A stretch of 64,000 nucleotides of DNA from Symsagittifera roscoffensis (lineage: Eukaryota; Xenacoelomorpha; Acoela; Convolutidae): contig NC_087066.1 in NCBI RefSeq assembly GCF_963678635.1, positions 766,201 to 830,200 on the forward strand, read 5' to 3'. Positions 37,170-47,520 of this stretch are shown here, in pieces (within the stretch, counting starts at the first letter, position 1; each line of letters starts with the position of its first letter). The translations under genes were made by a program, and so were the position numbers. The notes under the pieces are model-generated. The model worked only from the letters and a program-made list of their open reading frames with translations, had not been told where the DNA came from and searched no databases.

Positions 37170-40100
37170 ACAATTATGAGAGAAACAATCAAAATATTTG
37201 CCAAAAAATTGATACTTTTGAAAATTTTTCCTCCACATTTTGAGATTTCTGCAAAAAAATTCAATTTTTTTTAACATGTTACTAAAACATTATAACTTAA
37301 CGAACAGGAAAGTCGGGCATCAAAAAATGTTTTTTTTTTATTTTTATAACTTACCATCCGAATCTTACCATCTTAACAGGTAAAACTTTAAATCTGTTTT
37401 TTCTACATCAGGCACCCTATTCCTTTTCTTACTAAATTGATTGTCTTTTACCATGGAAAAGTTGGGCGCCAAAAGTTTTCTGGAACTTACTATCTGAAAT
37501 TTGGTGTGACTTATCTTAATACATAGGGAAACAGATTCCCCCTTGTAATACATTGGCAAGCCTACTCCCATTCTTATTACATATTTTTTTCACTAATCCT
37601 AATACCTAAGCAAATTTGTACATTATCTCAATACATGGATAAATTGGGCACCAAAAACATTCTGAAACGTATCATCTTAAACTTGGTTTTTCAGAAACTT
37701 TATTTTCAATTTTCATAAGATCGACTAGTTGAACTGTTTTAGTTAACTAGTTTTCAATACTTTTCTACTTTAGTAAAGTTGAAGTTTTATAGAATAGTGC
37801 GTTTTCCAACCAGATAATTAGTTTTTATGCATTGAGAATCATGTTTTTCTCAGTTTTAAATTTTTAAAATCTAACATAGAAAAAATGAAAACTGAAAAAT
37901 TTGTTGACTTTGAACTTTTCATGATAAAAATATATTTCTGGTTTGAACCATTGCTTCAGAAACTAAATTCAACAAGAATTTTTGTTATCTGCTTCGAAAA
38001 AAAATTTTCTGCAGGATCATTGTAGAATTTTTTTAGAGAAAACAAAGATAGATTTTTGCCAGAGTTTTTTTTTTAAAAAACTGACTTTACTGTAGGAAAA
38101 AGTGTACAAACTCTTGTTCGATGCAATATTTGATGAGCGGTCTCAAAGACAAACATTGAAAACTTCGTTTGTTTCCTCTGGTTGCCTCAGTTTTTCTTCA
38201 TTTAGAAATAAAAGAGAATTTTTTTTTAAAGAATCTTACTTAAAATACTAAATTCTTTATTTGATGCAGTTTCGGCCCATTCTTTCTGAGTTAAAGCTCA
38301 AAAAACCTTCTTGTGTTACATTTGAGAGAAATCAGAAAGTCAGAAATTGGTTTTATTGGGTATTTCTACTTGTTTTTTATCTAAGAATTCCGTTTCTACC
38401 ATGTACTTATGTTTTTTCGAACGCTTAAAAGGCTTCAATTCGCTTACTTATTATTATGCTGTCACTGAACAGAAACGAAAGGGCTGTGTGTCTTGAATGA
38501 GGCAGATAGTACACTTGCTCACAAGCATCAAGACATCGTAAGCCCACAGGCGTTTTGAACTGTTCGATTTAAATCTTTTATATTTACAGCAGCGAGGACG
38601 AACAGCAGTTTCAAAATTTTCAATTCTAACATAGAAAAAATAAAAAATAAAATTTAGTTGACTTTGAATTTTTCAAGGTAAAAACGTATTTCTGCTTTGA
38701 ACAATTGCTTCAAAAACTTAAATCAACAAGAATATAGTTTATCTGGTTGGAAAAACGTTTTTCTGCAGGATCATAGCAAACAATTTTTATGGTTGTAATT
38801 TTGCTTTGGATTAGAAATTAATCTTTTAGAAGATTGTTTCGATTAGAAGATGATAGTTTGAGCTTTGGGAATCATAGTATTCAGATGTCATTTGATGATT
38901 TGCTTAAATTTTCAAAAATTTTATTGGAGATAAATCTGCTTTATTAAAAAAAATGAATCGTGATTGGTAAAGTTATTCTATTAAATTACTTAATTAGAAT
39001 AAATTTTCTTGCTAAAAGAGTTTTTTTTGGAAGACATTAGGCAAAACAGGAATCAAAAGATTGCTTTCAATTTCTGCATATAATGATTTTTCCGTTTAAA
39101 AAAACCATAAAAACAATCTGCAGAAAGTATTTTTTTTTTGAAAAAATTGTTTAGAGAAAATAAAGATAGACTTTTTTCTGGAGTTTTCAAAAAACTGATT
39201 TTTCTTATAGAAAAAAAAGATAAATGAACTCTAAATCGATGTAATATTTGATGACCGGTCTCAAGGACAAACCGTGAAAACTTCCTATTTGTCCTCTGGT
39301 TGCCTCATTTTTTATCTCATTTAGAAAACAAAAAAGGAATTGTTTTATCTTTCAATCGACCTTACTTAAAATTTAAAGTACTAAATTGTTTAAGCAATGC
39401 AGTTTTGGGCACAATTTTTGTTTCTTAACATTCAAAAAAAAGCGTTCTTGTGTTGGACTTAAGAAAAATCAGAAAGTCAGATGCAGGTTTCATTTGGTAA
39501 TTCAATTTAATTTTTAGCTAAGAATTCCGTTTCTACCTTGTATTTGTGCTTTTTCAAACGCTTTAAATGGCGCAAATTCGCTCTCATTCAAACTTTTCGA
39601 AAAATTCGTTTAAAAAACAAAACTAAAAAAAAAAGACCTTTCAAACAATTTGTAAAAAAAATTGATAGCTATTGATAGCAAAGTTTAGTTTTTGCTGACA
39701 ATCTTCCTCAATAAGAGAGTAAAAATCAAAATTGCACAAATTACAGAGTAATATTCAGAATTTTGATTTTAACCTCTAATTTTACCTCTACCGGCAAATG
39801 GATACTGTTCAGTTGATACTCTTTCCTCCTAGTTATCCCGGTTCTGCCTAAAACTCTATGCAAATTGAGTTCAATAGCGAGAAGTTATACAAAACAGAAA
39901 GCAGGAAATCACTTGAAACCTATAATTTCTGGGAAAAGTCCTGATAATTAAATTTGAGGATGCAAAAGAGAAATCATGAACAGCTATGAAGAAGTTTTAT
40001 TTGAAACATAACCACATTATAATCGTTCATTTTTAGAATTTACCAAGATCAGTTCAGTACTAACACAGATAAACAAGCAGCAAAACTAATTTATCAAATA

Positions 40101-40320
40101 GTGGTGCAGTGTTTGAAAATTGTTTCTGAAATTTCCTGAAATTTTTTCTCTTGTAAAAACCAGAATAATAAACGTGATAGAAAATTGGATATAATAGGAG
40201 CTTGTTCCGGCTGAGCAAGGATGTTGGAACTTCTCAGACTTGTGGTGATTTTAAAAACTGACAAAAAATCGAGAAAGATTCTAATCATTACTTTTTTTGT
40301 TTTTCAACAAATTCCATTAA
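37170..40320 (-). repeat. Right arm of the large palindrome (inverted S-A)
   Basis: Read on the minus strand, this segment follows 36790 back to about 33010. The inverted S module leads (TTTTCTGGAACTTACTATCT), then the inverted A module ending near TTTTTCAACAAATTCC at 40310. Similarity to the left arm is clearly lower than between the two direct copies, with many small indels. The spacer between the arms (36790-37170) is an inverted T module. Confidence 0.8.
38475..38600 (-). other. Conserved core of the A module, copy 3 (inverted, truncated)
   Basis: The inverted copy keeps GTGTCTTGAATGAGGCAG and CATCAAGACATCGTAAGC but breaks off after TTTACAGCAGCGAGGACGAA near 38600. It then joins sequence from elsewhere in the A module, so the exon-like half is lost. 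Confidence 0.45.
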
Positions 40321-43300
40321 TCAGGCACCCTATTCCCTTTCTTACTAAATTGATTATCTTTTACCATAGGGAAAGCTATACCTTATCCTTTTACATGGAA
40401 AAATTGGGCGCAAAAAGTTTTCTGGAACTTATTATCTTATTTTGGGTATGGTTTATCTTAATACATAGAGAAACAGATTCGCCCTTGTAATACATTGGAA
40501 ATCCCACTCCCATTCTTATTACATATTTTTTTCACTAATCCTGATACCAAGGCAAATTTGTAAACTATCTCAAAACATGGAAAAAAAAGGCGCCAAAAAC
40601 TTTCTGAAACTTATCATCTTAAACTTGGTTTTATAGAAACGTTTTTTAAGTTTTCAATTCGACTAGTTGAACTGTTTTAGTTCGATAGTTTTCAATATTT
40701 TTCTACTTTAGTAAATATGAAGTTTCATAGAATAAAGCGTTTTTTAACAAGATAAATGGTTTTTTATGCATTGAATCATGTTTTTTCTCAGTTTTAATTT
40801 TTTTAAAATCTAACGTAAGAAAGAAAACTGAATAGTTTGTTGATTTTGAACTTTTCAAGGTAAAAATATACTTCTGGTTTGAACCATCGCTTCAGAAAGT
40901 AAATTCAACAAGAAATTTTGTTATCTGATTCGAAAAATGATTTTCTGCAGGATCAATGTAGAAATTTTTTAAAGCAAATTTTTTTAGAGAAAACAAAGAT
41001 AGATTTTTGCCAGAGTTTTTTTTTTAAAAAACTGACTTTACTGTAGGAAAAAGTGTACAAACTCTAAATCCACATTTTGAGATTTCTGCAAAAAAACTCA
41101 ATTTTTTCTAACATGTTACTAAAACATTATAACTTAACGAACAGGAAAGTCGGGCATCAAAAAATGTTTTATTTTTATTTTTGTAACTTACCATCCGAAG
41201 CTTACCATCTTAACAGGTAAAACTTTAAATCTGTTTTTTCTACATCAGGCACCCTATTCCTTTTCTTACTAAATTGATTGTCTTTTACCATAGGTAAAGC
41301 TATACTTTATCCTTTTACATGGAAAAGTTGGGCGCCAAAAGTTTTCTGGAACTTACTATCTGAAATTTGGTGTGACTTATCTTAATACATAGGGAAACAG
41401 ATTCCCCCTTGTAATACATTGGCAAGCCTACTCCCATTCTTATTACATATTTTTTTCACTAATCCTAATACCTAAGAAAATTTGTACACTATCTCAATAC
41501 ATGGATAAATTGGGCACAAAACATTCTGAAACGTATCATCTTAAACTTGGTTTTTCAGAAACTTTATTTTAAATTTTCATAAGATCGACTAGTTGAACTG
41601 TTTTAGTTAACTAGTTTTCAATACTTTTCTACTTTAGTAAAGTTGAAGTTTTATAGAATAGTGCTATTTCCAACCAGATAAATAGTTTTTTATGCATTGA
41701 GAATCATGTTTTTCTCAGTTTAAAATTTTTTAAAATCTAACATAGAAAAAATCAAAACTGAAAAATTTGTTGACTTTGAACTTTTCATGGTAAAAATATA
41801 TTTCTGGTTTGAACCATTGCTTCAGAAACTAAACTCAACAAGAATTTTTGTTATCTGCTTCGAAAAAAATTTTTCTGCAGGATCATTGTAAAAATTTTTC
41901 TGCAGGATCATTATAGAAATTTAAAAAAAAAACTGACTTCATTGCAGGAAAAAAGATTTACTACCTGTAAATCGATACGATATTTGATGAGCAGTCTCAA
42001 AGACAAACAATGAAAACTTCGTTTGTTTCCTCTGGTAGCCACAGTTTTTCTTCATTCAGAATATAAAAGAGGAGTTAAATGATTTTTTTTTCAAAGGATC
42101 TTATTTAAAATACTAAATTCTTTATTTGATGCAGTTTTGGCCCATTTTTTTTTTTGAGTTAACGCTCAAAAAACCTCCCGTGTTACATTTGAGCGAAATC
42201 AGAAAGTCAGAAACAGGTTTCATTGGGTATTTCTACTTGTTTTTTAGCTAAGAATTCCGTTTCTACCATGTACTAATGTTTTTTCGAACGCTTAAAAGGC
42301 TTCAATTCGCTTACTTATTGATATGCTGTCACTGAACAGAAACGAAAGGGCTGCGTGTCTTGACTGAGGCAGATAGTACACTTGCTCGCAAGCATCAAGA
42401 CATCGTAAGCCCACCGGCGTTTTCAACTGTTCGATTTAAATCATTTATACTTACAGCAGCGAGAAAATGAATGTGCACATCAAGAAAAAGCACTCTCTTC
42501 TTCTTTTCTCTTGTTGTCGAAATAATCTTCACCTTACGCAAGACAATTGCGCGCACGTTTAGATTTCTCCAAAGAAACTGACACGTTACAAGAAAATATA
42601 ATTAAAAAAAACAGTAAGAAAAACTAGAGTAAATGGAACGGTGTGAAATTTTAGCATGAACACTGAGTTTTGTAAACTGTGATGTAGAAGGTAATGTAGA
42701 ATAAAGGATCAACAAGCTTTCATCTAAATGTGGCTGACATCAAAAAAGCAAGTTTTACGCAGTAAAAACTTTTACAATAAGGTTATGATAATTTGATTTT
42801 TTTGATTTTGTTCAAAGGACATAACTGAGTGGAAACTGACGAAAAATGACTGACGGGCAAGCAAACAAACTGCCCAAGTTGTCATGAAAATCTCAAAATA
42901 AATCAAACCAAACCTATTTAATCCACAGCAAGGTCGACAAGATTATCAGACTTATGGAAACTATTTTTAAGTTAATTCTTTGACGAATTTGATTTTATAA
43001 CCTAGTGATTGAACAGGTGTGCAATTTTTAAAGTTTTGTAGAAACCTTTTTTTTTAATTTTCATAAATACGACTAGTTGAACTGTTTTGCTTAGCTAGTT
43101 TTTAATATTTTTCTATTTCAGTAAATTTGAAGTTTCATGGAAAAGTGCGTTTTCCAACCAGATAAATGATGTTTTATGCATTGAGATTCACGTTTTTTGC
43201 TCAGTTTTAAATTTTTCAATTCCCGATAGTCCCGGTAAAAAACCGATAATTAAGGTTGAGGAAGCAAAAGAGAGATCATGAACACCTATGAAGAAGTTTT

Positions 43301-43793
43301 ATTTGAAAAATAACCACATTATAATCGTTCATTTTTAGAATTTACCAAGATCAGTTCAGTACTAACACAGATAAACAAGCAGCAAAACTTTGAATTTTGA
43401 AAAAAATGTGTACTTTCACCAAAATTAAAAAAATTTATCAATTAGTGGTGCAGTGTTTGAAAATTGTTTCTGAAATTTCCTGAAATTTTTTCTCTTTTAA
43501 AAACCAGAATAATAAACGTGGTAGAAAAATGGATATATTAGGAGCTTGTTTCGGCTTAGCAAGGATGTTGGAACTTCTCAGACTTGTGGTGATTTTAAAA
43601 ACTGACAAAAAATTGAGAAAGATTCTAATCATTATTTTTTTTGTTTTTCAACAAATTCCGACAATTAATGCTAATATTGATCAATTGGAATGATGTTATT
43701 GTTAAGTAAATATAGATCTAACTGGACAAAAACACCTATTAAACTTACTTATGAAAACCGAAATGTTTAAAATCGACAGTTTTGTACAGATAC
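40320..43793 (-). repeat. Further inverted S-a-S-A-T copies
   Basis: The order is: inverted S (40320-40690), a short piece of inverted A (40690-41065, matching 30780-31150), a second inverted S (41065-41620), then inverted A (41620-43650) lacking the part that corresponds to about 28200-29500, and the end of inverted T. GGAAAGTCGGGCATCAAAAA near 41145 and the matching string near 37310 show the same module junctions. The join at 40320 is abrupt, in the middle of an A-module string, and marks a rearrangement point. Confidence 0.75.
42340..42600 (-). other. Conserved core of the A module, copy 4 (inverted)
   Basis: Full-length inverted copy with CTTGACTGAGGCAGATAGTA, CATCAAGACATCGTAAGC, ACTTACAGCAGCGAG and AAGAAAAAGCACTCTCTTC. 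Read on its own minus strand it shows the same GTAAGT context as copies 1 and 2. Confidence 0.45.
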
Positions 43794-44470
43794 ACAAATT
43801 TCAATAGAAATTGCTCTTATTCAAACTCCCGGAACAGATAATTTTCAAATGACCGTTCCAAAAGTTCCGTTAAGATAATTGAAAAAGGAATTACTCAAAC
43901 AATCGAAATAGACAATACTCAGATAAAAGATCCCGAAACTATTCGAACAACAGATCAAAATATAACAATAGTCAGAATAGATTATAACACGTGACTGTTC
44001 TAGGATTCGAATTATAAGTGTTCAAGTCGACAGAGAAAATATTCTCAGTCGCCACACACAAAAAAACACTCAAACTCATATTTCACAACAAAACTATAGA
44101 AGCAGTACAACTAAATCTCAATCTCAAATTAATCAAGTACAATCAACTGAAAAAAAATCAATCAGACCCTCCCGGTAGTGACAACACAGAAAAAGCAGAG
44201 TTACAACTAGATCCAATACATTGTGAAGCCACAGATGTTGAGAGCGAAACAAAAAACAAGCTTTTAAGAAATATGCTTCATAATGAAAATGAAAACGAAA
44301 CGTGAATTGAAGCAAATTATTAACGAAACAATGAAAATTTGGAACATAATACACCAAACAAGTATGAAAAAAAAATATAAAAATACAAAAAATAAAGTAT
44401 ATCTACCAAAGAAATAAATCTGGACACTTCCACTTCTGTAAGAAAGTTCAAAGTGAAAAAGTATTCAATC
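43794..44470 (+). pseudogene. Possible gag-end remnant of an LTR retroelement
   Basis: Between the palindrome end and the protease motif there is an A-rich, plus-strand-biased sequence with a 95-codon frame (44018-44305), rich in Lys, Asn and Glu. Position directly upstream of a retroelement protease suggests the C-terminal part of Gag. I see no CCHC zinc knuckle and no capsid motif, so the call is positional. The 5' LTR and most of gag are absent or unrecognisable. The border with the inverted repeats at about 43793 looks like a truncation point. Confidence 0.3.
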
Positions 44471-44870
44471 ACCAGAACTCGAAATTGATTTTTTAACAGA
44501 CTCAGGAGCAGATTCAAATTTTATAAACATTCCCACATGGAATGAAATACAAACTTTAAAATTGTATCTCCAAAGACATCAAGCAATTTAGCTACAAAAC
44601 AACGACCATGTTTAAAAAATTATGGAAAACATTTTCACTCATCGTTCACACAAAAAGAATGGAACAAAACAAACTTTCAAACTAATCTTTCAAACAAACA
44701 TTTCATTCACAGATATAAAACACAATATCGTTGGAAAACCATTTAATACTAAAAACTTTCCCACTATTAATATCCTAAATAGTAAACTACTAATAAAGGA
44801 TAAAAACACAAGAATGAATAACAAATCACTAACATTCATGCAAAGATGGAAAAAAAACTCCATTTTTTGA
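44471..44870 (+). pseudogene. Retroelement aspartic protease, decayed
   Basis: The frame carries a DSGAD motif at 44499-44513, preceded by a hydrophobic strand and followed by SNFINI. This is the active-site Asp-Ser/Thr-Gly signature of retroviral-type aspartic proteases, which cleave the Gag-Pol polyprotein. In the same frame further on (44622-44870) DIKHNIVGKPF fits the conserved strand near the protease C-terminus (I-L/V-G before a flap-distal helix). A stop codon lies between the two parts, near 44591, so the domain is broken. It sits upstream of the reverse transcriptase as in gag-pro-pol order. Confidence 0.75.
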
Positions 44871-45169
44871 AAAAAGTTACCTTATATACAACCAAGAACG
44901 AAAACATCTGAAACCATTTTCGGGATATGTAAACAACTTCTCAATAAATCAAGCCCATCAATACAATATCTATCAAAATAAACAATGATTATATATGTCC
45001 GACCTTGAATTCAAACCAATCATGTAACAATCTTCGTGTAACAATTTTTCGTGTAATAATCTCATCAATAAAATACATGAAAAATAAAAGTTCAGATTCC
45101 CCATACAAAATATCGTTACCACTAGGACTTTATAGATAAAGTGAAACCCTTGCAACAATTTCTCCAACA

Positions 45170-46265
45170 ATGGAAACAGCAATTAGAGTAAATAATAATT
45201 TGAAATTATTAAATATATGTCAACAATCCTCAATAAAAAATTATCAAATATTATCAAAACTTGTGATTCAAAACGAAACACAGACTACTTTACTAAAACA
45301 CTTTTTTTACCAGCATACCATGTTTCAAAATATATCACTAAACAACAGAAGTTTCTTACAATTTTCAATTTCCTACTCTCAAATTACACGACAAGCAGTT
45401 GTACAATTAGCAGAATTATTACTTTAATACCTAATGGTTTGTGATACATCAGAATTTGACTTTGGAAAAGAAAATTCACCACTACATCTACCTCTAAAAC
45501 TTGATTCAATTTTCAAAAAACTACGAGCAAGTAAAGTTTCAATTCAATTACAAGACAAAGTCAAAAGATTACTAGATATCTTAGAATAATACGAAATCAT
45601 TTCTCCAATTAGAAGAAGAACAACCAAAAGGAAACACAATCATAAATCCCGTTATTATTCTCGCTAAAACAGAATCCTTAAAAAGTGTTCTAGGTGCTAG
45701 ATGCCTCAATTCACTCGTCGATGAATCTATTTGTAAATGGCCTATAAAACCAATTGAAGTAATACTCACTGAAAAAAATGGACAATACTTCACAACAGCT
45801 GGCAAGAACTGCGCGTATAATCAAATGCCACTAGTGCCACTAGACGAACAATCATGACGCTTAACACAATTTGTTATTGAACATCAACAATACGCATTTA
45901 ATAGACTTTGCTACGGAATTTCCATAAGACCAGCAGCTTTTTCAGCATTCATGAGTAAAATTTTTCGACTACTTATTCTCAGCAAGAATATTAATAACTA
46001 TTTGGACGATGTTTTCCTGCAATCACAAACAAAACACAAAATTTTTAAAGTATTTGAAAAAATCACCAAAAACTACTTAGAGAAAACATGAAAGCAGCCC
46101 CAGATAAACTACGTTTCTTTCTTAACCGTGTTAAAATCCCTGGACATATTTTTGAAGGAAATACAATCACTCCATTAAAATCTCGCATAGACGCAATTAT
46201 AAAACTTCAAATCCATCAAATAAAGAAAATCCAAACTTTCCGTGGAATGCTTAATATGTCTATAT
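45170..46265 (+). pseudogene. Reverse transcriptase of an LTR retroelement, decayed
   Basis: Three plus-strand frames patch together an RT domain. Fingers region: NSPLHLPLKLDSIF near 45470 and DKVKRLLDILE ending at a stop near 45588, followed by YEIISPI. Then, after a frameshift near 45607, INPVIILAKTESLK and NQMPLVPLDEQ, and the catalytic YLDD at 45999-46010 (Y-x-D-D, two of the three metal-binding Asp). The Asp of motif A is not evident where AGKNCAYNQMP reads, since this family usually has an Asp just after the TTA step, so a catalytic residue seems lost. Further stops lie near 45856 and 46088. The best overall fit is a Ty3/Gypsy-type or retrovirus-like RT. It cannot be functional as it stands. 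Confidence 0.85.
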
Positions 46266-46379
46266 AGTGTAATTATACTTAAGACCGTTTTATAGTATCT
46301 TCAGACAAATTGGATTAATTTTGAATGGACGACAGAACATCAAAAACGATTTAAAGAAATTAAACCCTTGTCCTTGAAC

Positions 46380-46560
46380 AAATATCAAATACGATCATAA
46401 AACCAGAACAACCATTTTTCGCCATGTGCGACGCTTCGATTTTTGGAATTGTGACAATATTATTACAATCACACGAAAGAACAAACAAAAGAATCTTATC
46501 TCAACAAATTCAAACAAAACCCGTAAAAGCAGATATCACAATTCTAGGAAACACTACCTA
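46380..46560 (+). pseudogene. RNase H fragment
   Basis: MCDAS with its Asp codon at 46430-46432 fits the first catalytic Asp region of retroelement RNase H, and is followed by GIVTILLQS. The rest of the domain (later catalytic Glu, Asp and His motifs) is missing. Within about 100 bp the sequence changes to integrase-proximal material. An internal deletion is the simplest reading. Confidence 0.7.
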
Positions 46561-46608
46561 GATATTTAAGAGAAAATAATAACAACAATAAATGAGAACA
46601 CCGATTGT

Positions 46609-47230
46609 TTGGAATGCCAAACATCTGAATCAAAAGTACCCGGTCTACCATTAAATATGACACTCCTAGCAATTCACATTTCACATTCCTTAAACACCAA
46701 AAGACATGCGGGATCAGAAAAAACGTACTCAAAATTTATCCAAAATTTTTTACTTTCCAAATGCACCAATTTTGATCAAAACAAATTTGAATCATATAAC
46801 ATGCCAAATAAATCAGCCATATCACATCAAAAAAAAATAGCAGAAAAACAAGACTTGAAAGGACAATGTTTATATTTCAATCACAAAATCTCATTTAATA
46901 CAAAAAGACTGATATCAACCTCCTCAGAAGGAAACTCATTTATAATGGTTATAATTGATGCATTTACTCACTATGTAGAACTTAACCATGCACCTCATTA
47001 TAGTGCTTATTACGCATATACAACCCTCAACGAACACTGGATAGCATAATTTGGGTTATCAGAAATCCTTGTCTCAGATAATGGTACTGAATTCATTAAC
47101 AATTAAATGATCACACTATGCCATCTTTACAACATTAAACATACACCCCGAAGATATTCGCCATGGACTAATGGTTTAGTCGAAGGTATAAACCATTCAC
47201 TACAAGAATACTCAGATGTATAAAAAACGT
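46609..47230 (+). pseudogene. Integrase core of an LTR retroelement, decayed
   Basis: Near the start, HISHSLNTKRHAGSEKT (about 46672) fits the His pair of the N-terminal zinc-binding domain, but its Cys pair is not clear. The catalytic triad is readable in a common register: Asp in VIIDAFTHY (46957-46959), Asp in VSDNGTEF (47077-47079), and Glu in TNGLVEG (47182-47184). The last two are 35 codons apart, close to the D,D(35)E spacing. A stop at 47047 and others after 47100 break the frame. Integrase inserts the cDNA copy into host DNA. This copy keeps the chemistry residues but cannot be translated through. Confidence 0.85.
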
Positions 47231-47520
47231 AAATTAAAAATATACCGAATGGTCAACTGACATGAAAATGATTGTTCCCTTTAGCTCATAACTCAAAAAA
47301 AAACTCAAGGACTGTCACCACTTGAAATTGTTTGCAATTAAAAACCATGGAAACCAAAAATGTTCACCGCAAGCTCCTCAAAAAGGCACAAGTTTATTGC
47401 CAACCTACCAAAAATTAATTTGTTATGACTTACCATTACATACACATGATGAAGATCACTTTCATCAACGACAATTTTTAAAATTAGCTCGGAACACACA
47501 GGGAATGGATTTTAAATAGA
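47231..47520 (+). pseudogene. Integrase C-terminal or tail remnant
   Basis: A 65-codon frame (47322-47519; LPLHTHDEDHFHQRQ) continues plus-strand coding bias after the integrase core, as expected of the C-terminal part of pol. I see no chromodomain and no clear GPY/F motif. Confidence 0.45.

Larger units (their letters stand above)
26590..43793. repeat. AT-rich complex of direct and inverted modules (S, T, A)
   Basis: Three modules recur. S (about 0.65 kb; forward copies 26590-27245, 31155-31790, 36135-36790; inverted 32220-32830, 37170-37740, 40320-40690, 41065-41620). T (about 0.5 kb; forward 27246-27790; inverted 31790-32220, 36790-37170; end fragment inverted 43650-43793). A (up to 3.4 kb; forward 27790-31155, 33010-36135; inverted 37740-40320, 41620-43650 with a deletion; fragment 40690-41065). 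The composition is strongly AT-rich with long A and T runs. Reading frames do not exceed 107 codons, and none shows a transposase or other domain. Boundaries are within tens of bases. The right end passes directly into the plus-strand retroelement. Confidence 0.85.

Noticed and set aside
43438-43632. 64-codon minus-strand ORF similar to one at 40094-40288
   Set aside because: Both are copies of the same inverted A-module end; no coding evidence beyond shared repeat origin.
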